From the NCBI GenBank assembly GCA_948099385.1, contig CANUEZ040000161.1:2108001-2172000 (forward strand): a stretch of 64,000 nucleotides of DNA, read 5' to 3'. This document shows positions 32,228 to 42,009 of the stretch, piece after piece. The notes below the pieces were generated by a model. That model saw only the letters and a program-made list of their open reading frames with translations. It searched no databases and was not told where the DNA came from. This DNA is from Fasciola hepatica. Its lineage: Eukaryota > Platyhelminthes > Trematoda > Plagiorchiida > Fasciolidae. The stretch's first letter is position 1, and every line of letters begins with the position of its first letter. The translations under genes and the position numbers were made by a program.

Positions 32228-33712
32228 ATGGAGCGCTACCTACGTCCTGAACGATTCGACGCAGATCCAAAATCGACTACTTCTTCAAAAATTTGGCGTC
32301 ACTGGCTCTGCACGTTCGATAACTTTCTCGCCAAAGTTGGCGTAGACGATTCTGAGAAGCTTGACTTCCTATACAACTATGTCTCTCCGACCGTGTATGA
32401 TTATGTGGCTGAATGTACTGCATACAACGATGCCATTCAAACCCTTGAAAAATTGTTTATTAAGCCGCCCAATGAAGCCATTGCACGCTACCTACTCGCA
32501 ACACGCAAACAGGAAACGGGGCAGGATTTCAACCAGTTCTACCAAAAACTAAAATCCTTAGCAAAGGATTGTAACTTCCGGGCCGTCACAGCCGAGCAAG
32601 ATCAAAACGATGCTATTCGAGACGCTTTCATAAGCGGAATGCAGTCGAACATTGTCCGGCAGCGACTCCTTGAAAATAAACCTGTGGATTTACAAACTGC
32701 CCTAGAATCAGCCCGATCGCTCGAAATGGCTCAACAAAAATCCAGCACCTTCCAGACACCATCAATATCGTATACAGCTTCGGCGTCAACGCCCACCGAA
32801 CCAACTGATAATTGTCCCTCTGACCACAAGGAATATAGCAACTTTCTCACGGAAACAATGTCAGTGGCGTTAAGAACCAAGTACTGTTTCTGTGGAAATG
32901 ACAGACATTCTCGATTCAAATGTCCTGCTAAGGATGCGGTTTTCGGTAACTGTGGAAAGAAAGGACACTTCAAGCGTGTCTGCCGATCACCTCCGGAGAA
33001 ACCAATAGTCTCTGCCACAACACCTGTATTCTCTACCATCGTCGATGCCTCTTCTCTGGATTGCCTCTTAAATGCGTTAACAACGATTACTGTGAACAAG
33101 ATCCCTATGGAAGCTTTGATAGATACGGGGGGTTCCGACAGTTACATTTCCGAATCCGTGGTACACCGTCACCGTCTCAAAATCATACAGTTATCCAGCG
33201 TCATCGCCATGGCTTCCACAAGACTAGCCAGTCAAACGAAGGGTCACTGTTTTGTTAACTTAAGTCTCAAGGATAATTCGTACAACAACTTCAAATTTTC
33301 TGTGCTTCCTCATCTATGTGGGGATGCAGAACTGAGACACGATTTTTTGAAATTCCACAGAGCAGTTCAGATTCCATTCAGTGACAGTAAACCAACTCTC
33401 TCCCTTTATAGTGTGACTAATTCACGTATGGAACCTCCTTCTCTTTTCGGGAACTTGCTATCAGATTGCAAGCCTGTCGCAACTAAATCACGACTCCATA
33501 CTCCTGAAGATGAGAAATTCATTCGATCGGAAATTCCGCGACTTCTGAGGAATGGCATCATTGAGACATCAACGTCACCCTGGCGCGCTCAAGCCCTTGT
33601 TACAACAAACGAAAGACACAAAAGACGAATGGTAGTTGAATACAGTCAAACTATAAATCAATACATGTTATTGGACGCCTATCCACTGCCCAGAATCGAT
33701 GACGGTATCTAA
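32228..33712 (+). CDS. Ty3/CsRn1-like gag-pro-RT start (fused frame)
   Basis: 494-codon frame from the first ATG after the LTR. Gag occupies about 1-210 (PERFDADP, the FLYNYVSPTVYDYVAE-like capsid region, then KQETGQDFNQFYQKLKSLAK). A zinc-knuckle region at about 219-260 has CFCGNDRHSRFKC followed by a second knuckle whose first Cys is Phe (FGNCGKKGHFKRVC). The unusual first knuckle resembles the CHCC type of CsRn1-group elements. Protease at about 296-310 has ALIDTGGSDSYIS, with the catalytic D-T-G retained. The start of RT follows (EIPRLLRNGIIETSTSPWRA; LLDAYPLPRIDDG). No separate gag stop is present. The frame ends after a one-base shift near 33700, beyond which RT continues in another frame. 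Inactive copy. Confidence 0.9.
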   Translation: MERYLRPERFDADPKSTTSSKIWRHWLCTFDNFLAKVGVDDSEKLDFLYNYVSPTVYDYVAECTAYNDAIQTLEKLFIKPPNEAIARYLLATRKQETGQDFNQFYQKLKSLAKDCNFRAVTAEQDQNDAIRDAFISGMQSNIVRQRLLENKPVDLQTALESARSLEMAQQKSSTFQTPSISYTASASTPTEPTDNCPSDHKEYSNFLTETMSVALRTKYCFCGNDRHSRFKCPAKDAVFGNCGKKGHFKRVCRSPPEKPIVSATTPVFSTIVDASSLDCLLNALTTITVNKIPMEALIDTGGSDSYISESVVHRHRLKIIQLSSVIAMASTRLASQTKGHCFVNLSLKDNSYNNFKFSVLPHLCGDAELRHDFLKFHRAVQIPFSDSKPTLSLYSVTNSRMEPPSLFGNLLSDCKPVATKSRLHTPEDEKFIRSEIPRLLRNGIIETSTSPWRAQALVTTNERHKRRMVVEYSQTINQYMLLDAYPLPRIDDGI

Positions 33713-34061
33713 AATATCTCGATATTCCACTTTCAGTGCACTGGACTTGCGAAGCGCATATCACCAAATCTCCATGGGAGAACAACATAAGCCATACACT
33801 GCTTATGAAGCCTGTGGTAATTTATATCAATTCTGCCGGATACCGTTCGGAGTGACGAATGTTGTTACTTGTTTTCAGCGTGCTATCGACAAAATTATTC
33901 GCGAAAAAAACTTGGAAGGAACGTTCGCCTAAATCGATAGTATAACTGTATGTGGCACAAACAAAGATGATCACGATAAGAATCTTACTAACTTTCTTAA
34001 TGTGAAAAATACGGACTTACTCTGAACGAAGAGTATCATCGGCACGAAAGAACTTAAACTC
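33699..34061 (+). pseudogene. Ty3/CsRn1-like RT core, broken
   Basis: Continues the RT: STFSALDLRSAYHQISM (motif A), YEACGNLYQFCRIPFGVTN (motif B region) and IIREKNLEGTFA, then a stop exactly where the Tyr of the Y-x-D-D motif belongs, followed by IDSITVCG. The active-site motif thus reads stop-I-D-S. Further indels follow around 34020-34050 before IIGTKELKLLGYE. Confidence 0.88.
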
Positions 34062-34770
34062 TTGGGTTATGAAGTTTCACATGGTCTGATGAATCCCGAT
34101 TCTGAAAGATTACGACCCCTTCAGGAACTCCCTCCTACAAAAGATATGAAATCTCAGCGACGAGCTATAGGTTTATTTTCATACTATTCTCAATGGATAC
34201 CCCGCTTCTCGGATAAGATTCATCCACTGGCCCATAACCACGTATCTCCCTTACCAGACGATGTCAGAGTGTCATTTGCAACGCTCAAGATCGAGCTCGA
34301 ACGTGCCGTCGTCACCACTGTCGATCCCGAGGTTCCATGGGTCGTTGAAACAGATGCCTCGGATATAGCTATTTCAGCCACACTGTCAAAAAATCACAGG
34401 CCGGTCGCATTCTTTTCCCGGACTCTGTCTCAAAGCGAAAAGCATCATTCATCCGCAGAAAAAGAGACAAACGCTATTGTGGAGGCTATCCGGAAGTGGA
34501 GGCATTATTTGCTGGGTATACATTTCCGACCCATCACGGATCAAAAGTCGGTCGTTTTTATGTTCGACTCCCGACACCATGGGAACATCAAAAATGATAA
34601 GATTCAGAGGTGGGGAATCGAATTATCGTGCTACAGTTTCGACTTCATTTAGCGCCCCGGTCATGAGAATGTCGCAGCCGACACACTGTATCGCAGCTTC
34701 TGCTCCGCGTCTACGTCACTCGCATCACTCAGAGAATTACACAACTCACTCTGTCACCCGGGTGTTGTCC
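34062..34770 (+). pseudogene. Ty3/CsRn1-like RT thumb and RNase H
   Basis: The open block 34062-34652 has GLMNPDSERLRPLQELPPTK (connection), GLFSYYSQWIPRFSDKIHPL and then RNase H (WVVETDASDIAISATL, with catalytic Asp; PVAFFSRTLSQSEKHHSSAEKE; ITDQKSVVFMFD). A stop replaces the Tyr of FDFI(Y)RPGHENVAADTL, and that text continues beyond the stop, so a single substitution ended this frame. Confidence 0.9.
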
Positions 34771-35780
34771 GTATGCTTCACTCCGTCACGATAAAGAATC
34801 TACCGTACTCAGTGGACGACGTGAAATTTGTCACCGGTGGTTGTAAACTTTGTGCTAAATGGAAACCACGGTTTTGTAAGTTACTTACCGGAAGTCTGAT
34901 CAAAGTCACTTCGCCGTTTGAAGGACTAAACATTGATTTTAAGGGGTCGCTTCCCTCAATATCCAGAAATCGGTGCTCCAGGTTCCCGTTTGCTTATGCT
35001 TGCTCAGACCTGTCTACCACCACAATCATCCGTCACCTTTCCCTGTTGTTTTCTTTTTTCGGTATGCCGTCCTACATCCATTCGGACAGGGGTTCTTCTT
35101 TCATGTCTGAAGAACTAAAGAACTTCCTCCGCCGCAAGGGCCTACAATCCTCAGTCAAACGGACAATTCGAGAGACTCAATGGAACCCTCTGGAGTACCA
35201 CTGTTCTTGCACTCCGGTCAAGAGGACTACCATGCACCAAGTGGGAGGATGTTCTTCCCGACGCACTCCAATCCATCAGGTCACTATTGTGCACTGCAAC
35301 AAATGAAACACCACATGAACGATTATTCACTTATCACCGTAAATCAAGATCAGGGGACTCAAAACCTACCTGGTTGAGTACTCCAAGATCGATCTTAAAG
35401 TGTCGTCCTGTGAGGTCAACAAAATACGATCCCTTGGTCGACGAAGTTGAGCTGATTGAATGTAGTTCGAAATACGCTCATGTTCATTTCCCGACGGACG
35501 GGAGGACACTGTCTCTATACATCATTTGGCGCCTAAAAGCCAAGCCTCAGAACCACCGAGGACCGTGGAATTTTCCGAAAATCAACCTCCGACTCTAAGT
35601 GATGACTGTCAACCTTCACCCGACACTGTGTGTAATCCCCTTGATGCGCAAGAGTCTACAGACACCCCCTCCTCCCACACACCAATGTCAGAGTCATATA
35701 TTACCGAATCCAATACACACCCTCTAGTAAAAGCACAGCAGCGAGTCCATCCCTATAACGTAAACAATAGGGAAGTTTGA
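34771..35780 (+). pseudogene. Ty3/CsRn1-like integrase, broken
   Basis: GCKLCAKWKPRF is the end of the zinc-binding region. The catalytic core has GLNIDFKGSLPS (first Asp) and IHSDRGSSFMSEELKNFLRR (second Asp). The third-acid region is disrupted near 35180-35220. A frame-shifted C-terminal part (35230-35560) has WEDVLPDALQSIRSLLCTAT, TPHERLFTYHRKS and DPLVDEVELIECSSKYAHV, the style of the CsRn1 group. The residue 35600-35780 is Ser/Pro-rich and ends just before the 3' LTR. Confidence 0.88.
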
Positions 35781-35834
35781 AACACCTCCGACACAAACGT
35801 TCTCAATCGAAACAATTCGCGGGGGTGAACGTCA

Positions 35835-36007
35835 TGTTCACTTACTTTTTTCTATCTACCTTAGTTTTATTACTGTTTTTCTACTAAATTTCTGCTTTAT
35901 TGTTTTCAGATCGCACCGTTCAGTTGTATGTCAAATAAAGCCTAAATTCTAGGTCTCTGTTTTCTGCCTGCCTCAACTATTCGGATTTCGTAACCATACA
36001 AGCATCA
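35835..36007 (+). repeat. Ty3 element 3' LTR (173 bp)
   Basis: Same sequence as 32027-32199 with few mismatches (for example ACTGTTTTTCTAC against ACTGTTGTTCTAC). It is preceded by GCGGGGGTGAACGTCA, a possible purine-rich priming tract. No clear target-site duplication is seen; both flanks are RTE sequence that would join across the element. Confidence 0.88.
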
Positions 36008-36880
36008 AAAAGTAAAGAAGTGATGAATACAACCTCGGCCAGATCTAAACCCAGCTTGATACTTGCGCGAGCACTGTTCGTGGGTACTAAACAAGCGATG
36101 AAGAGTGATCTCAGCGAGTAGTTTAGATGCGACGCTAACCAGACTCAATCCCTTGTGCTTTTCACAAGAGGACCTGTCGCTGCTCTCATAAACTGGCACG
36201 ATCACCGATTCTCAACAACTCTTTGGAACTTTTTTCCTCCCTCCATTTAAAATCGAGGAGTTTTATCAACGCCGGTGATAATTCTGAGCCACCATCTTTG
36301 AAAATAGACTCAGGCAACCCATCCGGTCCGGCAGCCTTCTGTTGTTTAAGATAGCTTTTCTCACAGCAATCGTCTGCTTCCAGCGGATGACTGGTACCCA
36401 CATCCAGAACTTTAACCGTCTTTCCACCGGTTGTGGATAAGCTCCAAATTAACTGTTTCTCCAAATACTCCGTCCCACGATTTAAGCGACGCTCCTGCAT
36501 CTGAATCAGTGAACTGTTCGTCTTCTTGGTCAATTCGTTGACCCCTTGCTTTCGTGGACTAGTATTTCTAATTAGATAGAAAAGACTGCGGCTGTTCCTG
36601 ATCACTACAGTTTTTTCCAGCTTCCTACACCTCACAATCCACCACTGCGCATAGTCATTTCGAAGGCTCCGAACCAGTTGACGTATCTACATGCCCTATC
36701 ATATCCGGAATCAGGAGTAACTGATCTTCATTCCCTAACAGTGCAGCTGAAGATGCATGTACCCATCGCTTATGTCTGATTCTTAGGCGTTGGGCCTTGG
36801 GCAGCATTAACAGCCTTTAACAGGTCTTCCTTGATTTTTGTGCATCGCTCATTTGAAAACTGGGCACGAGTAGAAAGAAT
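36008..36880 (-). pseudogene. RTE-type LINE, antisense, 5' portion beyond the Ty3 insertion
   Basis: From about 36635 down: LFYLIRNTSPRKQGVNELTK, SYLKQQKAAGPDGLPESIFK, IVPVYESSDRSSCEKHKGLS and AGFRSGRGCIHHFFTF, ending at the LTR. The sequence then resumes at 32026 with LRQILEHKHAF. Together with 30785-32026 this is one RTE split by the Ty3 element. Above 36640 the linker is degraded. Confidence 0.85.
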
Positions 36881-36947
36881 TCCATACTGCATCGGTCGTC
36901 ACGCAGTATAATCAGGTATGCGCTACTCATTGCATCGAGCAGGGTTG

Positions 36948-37748
36948 GTAGTGATGAGTGGGCTACTACTCAGAGTCCCCTCTCTTTTATTCAACCTCTG
37001 TCTTCTGTCCCCAACCACCTCTCTTTGCCCCATCTATCCACCCATAATACTCCCACTGATAACACGGCCGATACTCGCAACGATTAATTGTCAAACAGTG
37101 TTGGTAATAATCCTCTGTCTAGTAACTCACACTTCCTTAAGCCTCGTCAACCTGTGAATCTCGGCTCCTTCAACGTGCGTACACTCATGCACGCCGGTCA
37201 GCAAGCGTGCCTAACCCTCATAATGGCCTCTCTGAAGATTGATGTCTGCCGTGTAAGTGAAACGCGTACCCAAGATTCGAGCAGTGTGATTCAACTAACT
37301 GTTCCTGGTATCTCATCGAGGTATTTTCTGCGCACTTCAGGAGATGAAGTAGCTCAAGCTGTGGATCAACGTGGTGTAGGAATAGTCTTGAGTGACAGGG
37401 TCGAAGCTGCTCTTCTAGACTGGATCCCGACTAACGTTCGTTTAGGAGTTCATAAGACCCACCTACCAGGTGGTTGGAAACATAAAAAAAATAAAGAAAT
37501 AAATACCATTCTACTTTCTTTATCATTTATTACATGACAACGTAAAACGATTCAGGAAGTGCTATGGCCAGTCCTCGGGTTATATTCGACTTTTTTCTTT
37601 TGTTTCGTCATTTCCGTTTATTAATTTATTTTCGACTCTTTCTCACTGTTTTCATTCATTTTACCTGCGACTTGACGATGCTGCGAGGTGGCAACCAAAA
37701 CCTGAGCACAGAAGTACAATGTCAGTAGCTTATTAAACTGAACTGAAT
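36948..37748 (+). mobile_element. Chimeric retrosequence, copy A (RTE 5' end plus foreign tail)
   Basis: The first part matches the intact RTE from its leader (GTAGTGATGAGTGGGCTACT) through the endonuclease start (NLGSFNVRTLMHAGQQACLT; VSETRTQDSS; GVGIVLSDRVEAALLDWIP). At the position of NSRLCAVRL it changes to VRLGVHKTHLPGG, then an A-rich stretch (CATAAAAAAAATAAAGAAAT) and a tail unrelated to RTE ending GCTTATTAAACTGAACTGAA. The same chimera, about 98-99 percent identical by eye, occurs at 43188-43987. More RTE leader (CATACTGCATCGGTCGTC) lies just upstream at 36886. Confidence 0.85.
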
Positions 37749-37827
37749 GTTGATCGAATGCCCGGTTTCGACCAAATGCACAACAATCGAACTTGACAGT
37801 GCCCATTCTCTGCGCAAAGAAGCCAAC

Positions 37828-37838
37828 GTGGGTGGTAT
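37828..37838. repeat. RTE target-site duplication, left
   Basis: GTGGGTGGTAT, repeated exactly at 41680-41690. It directly precedes the first base of the RTE. Confidence 0.85.
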
Positions 37839-37984
37839 CCATCACGACGAGACTGCACCTTGACGTGGTGTGATGGCTTGCGCGCCTCTATGAACCAAAG
37901 AGCTATACAGGATGGCTTCTTTAAGCCGGAGATGCAATCATACCTGACAGGTCAATGGGTAGAGGTCAGACAAAGTCCAGTCTC
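37839..37984 (+). ncRNA. Candidate HDV-like self-cleaving ribozyme at RTE 5' end
   Basis: The pairings form a nested double pseudoknot. P1 is CCATCAC (37839-37845) with GTGATGG (37870-37876). P2 is GAGACTG (37849-37855) with CAGTCTC (37978-37984). P3 is ACC (37857-37859) with GGT (37867-37869) around a 7-base loop, and P4 is CCTCTA (37885-37890) with TAGAGG (37960-37965). P1's 3' strand follows P3 without a gap, and the P4-to-P2 joiner has ACAAAG, resembling the C-x-A-A-G joiner of HDV. The predicted cleavage point is the first base after the target-site duplication. HDV-like ribozymes at the 5' ends of RTE and R2 elements are established in other animals. The P1.1 mini-helix is not obvious here. 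Not tested. Confidence 0.65.
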
Positions 37985-38272
37985 CTGGTCCTCCAGGTTG
38001 GGGGTTGATTTGAGCTGGCAACTCAGTCGGAAAAACCAGTGGAAGAATAATTGATCCAAGCAAATGGGCTTCCACTAAGCCATCCCGATGCCTTGCGGAG
38101 AGGTTCTTGTCAGAACTAAAGGCTTTGGATGAGGACCCTAATCGTTCTCCTGCTTTGTGGCTGGACACCCTAGCAGTACCCGTCCAACATCTCCCATGAA
38201 CTGCACGAATACATACTGCATCGGTCGTCGCGCAGGCTAATTAGGACCGCGCTGCCCATTGCATCGATCGGG

Positions 38273-41200
38273 GTGGGTAGTGATAAGTGTGCTACTGCTC
38301 AGAGTTCCCTCTCTGTTATTCAACCTTTGTCTTCTGTCCCTAACCATTCCTCTTTGCCCCATCTATCCACCCATAATGCTCCCACTGATAACACGGTCGA
38401 TACTCGCAACGATTCACTGTCAAACAGTGTCGGGAATAATCCTCTGTCTGGTAACTCACATTTTCTCAAGCCCCGTCAGCCTCTGAATCTCGGCTCCTTC
38501 AACGTGCGTACACTCATGCAGGCCGGTCAGCAGGCGTGCCTAGCCCTCACAATGAACTCTCTGAAGATTGATGTTTGCTGCTTAAGCGAAACGCGTATCC
38601 AGGATTCGAGCTGTGTAATTCAACTAACTGCTCCTGGTATCTCATCGAGGTATATTCTGCGCACCTCAGGAGACGAAGCAGCTAGAGCTGTGGGTCAACG
38701 TGGTGTAGGAATTGTCTTGACTGACAAGGCTGAGGCTGCCCTATTAGACTGGATCCCTGTTAACAGTCGTTTATGTGCTGTGAGACTCCAAGGGTCAGTC
38801 GGCGTTCGAAAGGACAGTTGTGTTAAACGCAATTTGTTCGTGATCTCGGCGTACGCCCCAACGGACTGCAGCTCAGACTTGCAGAAAGATGAGTTCTATG
38901 ATGCCCTCGCCACTCTCGTTCGCAGCAGTAAAGGTTCCGACATTGTAGTGCTAGCTGGTGACTTCAATGCACAAGTTGGCAAACTTAGTGCGTCAGAAGC
39001 CTGTTTAGGTGGGCGTTGTGCTTTACCCGCTGAGCGCACAGATAACGGGGATAGGCTTCTCCAATTTTGTGCAGACAATCGATTGTTCTTGTCTAGCACA
39101 AATTTCCGACACAGCTCGCGTCGCACAGCGACATGGCGCTCTAACTCTACAGGTACTTTGAGTCAAATTGACCATATCGCCGTAAGCTACCGATGGCGCA
39201 GTTCTGTTCAGAACTCTAGATCTTACTGGTCCACGTACGTAGAGTCGGACCATGCCTTAGTTTTAATGCGATTATCTCTCCAGCTCCATGGCCATCGTCG
39301 CAAACCGCAAACCGGATTAGCCGTGCAACGTTTGTGTGATCCAGACGTTTGCACCCGGTATGAGCAGAAGTTAGCACATGAGCTAGGATCCACGGAGAAC
39401 AGTAATGTAGATGAGCATTGGGCTCATATCAAACAAGCGATGCACTTTGCAGCAGGTTTCGCCTGTGGTCCTCGATCCGTTGTCCATCAGAGACACTGGA
39501 TCTCGCAAGAGTCGCTGAGTATAATGGAGCAAAAGCGTCAGCTTTCGAACCGTAAGGAGATGAATAAGATGCGGAGAAAGCTGCAAAGACAAGTTACGCG
39601 AAGCCTTAAGAAGGATCGCGAAAATTGGTGGGTCAATGTAGCCGAAGAAATGGAAGTGGCAGCTGCTTCAGGTAACAGTCAAAGACTGTTCAAACTTATT
39701 CGTGACACCGGTGGACGGCGAACTCAGGTCAGTGAAACGATTTGCAATAGAAATGGAGAACCCATCCATAACAAACAGCAAAGGCTTGACCGATGGGCCG
39801 AGTACTTCAAGGAACAGTTTAGCTGACCGCACGCTAGTGTAGTTACTCCCGTGTCAACAACTGTGACTTCTTGGGTGGTATCACTTGAGCCTCCATCAGA
39901 AGTAGAAGTAGAGTCATGTATTCGATTACTGAGGCGGGGGAAAGCGGCAGGTCCCGACGAACTTCCTCCAGTTCTTTTCAAACTGGGTGGTGAGGCATTG
40001 ATAAAACCACTAACCGCCTTGCTCCGTGACATTTGGAACGCGGAGCGTATTCCGTTAATATGGAGCGAGTCACTGATTGTTCCCATCTTCAAGAAAGGAA
40101 TACGCAATGACTGCAGTAATCATCGTGGGATTAGCTTAATCCCGATAGTCACCAAAGTATTAGCTTCGATTCTGCTGCACCGTCTTACACCGGCTCGCGA
40201 GAGGAATGTCCGCGAACAGCAGGCAGGATTCCGCCCAGGTCGAGGATGCATCGACCAGATTTTTACTCTTCGCCGACTACTTGAAACGCGTCACACGCAC
40301 CGCCGACCAACAATAATGCTTTTCTTAGACCTGAAAGGCGCCTTCGATTCAGTTGATCGAACATCGCTTTTCAGTACTCTTCATCGAAAAGGTATGCCCT
40401 AGAAGTTCGTGAACCTAATGAGATCATTGTATTCTCATACTTCTGGCCGCGTAGGGGTTTACGGTGAACTATCCGGTCGGTTCGAAACGACCAGTGGTGT
40501 TCGGCAGGGATGCCCTTTGTCTCCATTCCTTTTTAACTTCGTCATGGACGAAATAATGGAGAGTGCTTTGCAAAATCTTCAGGATGTAGGCATCGAACTA
40601 GGAGATAGTGAAAAGCTATGTGACCTAGATTACGCAGACGACGTTGTCTGCTTGTTCGAATCCACGGAACATGCTCAGCGTGCACTAGATAATCTTGCAA
40701 GAGCTGCAGCTCCATTTGGCATGCGTTTTGCACCTTCAAAGTGTAAGGTGATGTTACAAGACTGGACGTCAACGATTCCGAGCTTGATGCTCGATGGGGA
40801 GGTGCTGGCAGTTGTCGATCACTTCACCTACCTCGGTAGCTGCGTGACGACGGATGGGAGCACAGTAGTAGCGGTGAGTACGCGGATATCCAAAGCTCGA
40901 GCGGCGTACGCTGGACTGAAGCACTTGTGGCGCCGATCCGATATTTCACTGAAGTTGAAAGGTCGTGTATACTGTGCCACTGTGCGTTCAGTTTTGTTGT
41001 ATGGTTGCGAAACTTGGAGTCTGCGTGCTGAAGATATTCGTCGTCTTGAGGTTTTCGACCATCGATGTTTACGTAGTATCGCTAGGATTGGGTGGAATAG
41101 CCGAGTAAGCAACGATGAGGTAAGAAAGCGAGTATTGGGTACTAATTCAGAGAACGTTTTGTCACAGCGTATCCAACTTAGTAGACTTCGTTGGTTGGGA

Positions 41201-41476
41201 CACGTGTTACGTATGGCAAACACACGTCTACCGTACCGTGTCCTATTCTCCGCCCCTCCCAGGGAGTGGAAGAGACCACGTGGAGGTCAACAGATGACGT
41301 GGCAGCGAGGAATGAGAAAATGTACAGCAGACTTAGGAAAAGTAGGTGCTTAACGTCTTCGTGGTTGGGGTCCAAAAGATCCGTCTACCAGTTGGCTGGA
41401 GACACTGAAGGATATGGCTGCGAACCGCGAACAGTGGAGATCGTGTTGTCACTTTCTATCGAATCAGAATGTTTGA
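38273..41476 (+). pseudogene. RTE endonuclease-reverse transcriptase, one frame with three nonsense codons
   Basis: 1067 codons in one uninterrupted register, broken only by TGA at codon 518 (39824), TAG at 710 (40400) and TAA at 1027 (41351). The AP-type endonuclease has SFNVRT (Asn 77), SETRIQD (Glu 106), SAYAPTD (Tyr 194), GDFNAQ (Asp 230, Asn 232) and SDH (325-327). RT has AAGPDELPPVLFK, NDCSNHRGISLIPI, GFRPGRGCIDQIFTLRRLLE, motif A FLDLKGAFDSV (Asp about 686), motif B GVRQGCPLSPFLF and motif C YADD (787-790). The C-terminus has FDHRCLRSIARIG, RLRWLGHVLRM and RLRGWGPKDP. Every catalytic residue I can check is present, so this copy died recently by point mutation. The encoded enzyme copies the RNA at nicked target DNA in the nucleus. 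Confidence 0.92.
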
Positions 41477-41660
41477 TCGGTGTACGTTTGTACAGTTAGA
41501 CTGTGTATTCCGTTTGTTGGCTACTGGGGCATTCTTTTCTTTTCCCGCCCATATAGGTCCACTCCCTGTCCATCTTGTATATTCATACTTTTTAATTCAA
41601 CGTGCAACATGGTGAGAAAGGCAGTGGTCAGTGGGGCTTGCCCTACTGTTTAACGCTGTA

Positions 41661-41679
41661 CGATGATGATGATGATGAT
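41661..41679 (+). repeat. (GAT)n tail of the RTE
   Basis: Six to seven GAT units after TTTAACGCTGTAC. The element ends here, immediately before the right target-site copy. Confidence 0.9.
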
Positions 41680-41690
41680 GTGGGTGGTAT
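41680..41690. repeat. RTE target-site duplication, right
   Basis: GTGGGTGGTAT, identical to 37828-37838. The sequence beyond differs from the left flank, as expected. Confidence 0.85.
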
Positions 41691-42009
41691 TCTTCGATAC
41701 CCACCTCGTTATTCAACCCGAGTAACTAGTATTACAGGTGCACTTGCGTTTACAGACAACCATAAGTGAGATGAGTAGAAGTAGGTTTTCATTTCCGATT
41801 TACGATGATTTAGCGAACACCCAACAGATCTTAGTCGCAATGCATGCGGCCCTCACTGCAAAACTCCAGATTCTATTTACTCCTTCGGTGATGATAGCCT
41901 CCTAGGAATGGAGTCTCATGAAGGACAATATTTCTCCCACCTACGGTGGTGGTGACAAAGGTGCCATTCATATAGTGCACGAAAACATTCGTCAAAATCT
42001 AGCAATAAT
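41691..42009. other. No recognisable feature
   Basis: Flank between the complete RTE and the 3' end of an inverted, truncated RTE. Nothing recognised. Confidence 0.5.

Larger units (their letters stand above)
37839..41679 (+). mobile_element. Complete RTE-type non-LTR retrotransposon
   Basis: 3.84-kb element bounded by an 11-bp duplication. Order: ribozyme-like leader (37839-37984), 5' UTR to 38272, one long pol frame (38273-41476), a 3' UTR of about 180 bp, and a terminal (GAT)n from 41661. A single ORF with AP endonuclease and RT but no RNase H, a short 3' UTR and a microsatellite tail is the RTE pattern. All other RTE fragments of this type in the window are truncated relatives. Confidence 0.9.

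Noticed and set aside
36001..36006. Target-site duplication for the Ty3 element
   Set aside because: Tested both LTR end choices (166 and 173 bp). The flanking 4-5 bases do not match on the two sides in either case.
37860..38168. Short frames in the RTE leader as an ORF1 protein
   Set aside because: They overlap the proposed ribozyme and 5' UTR and show no domain. RTE elements often lack an ORF1.
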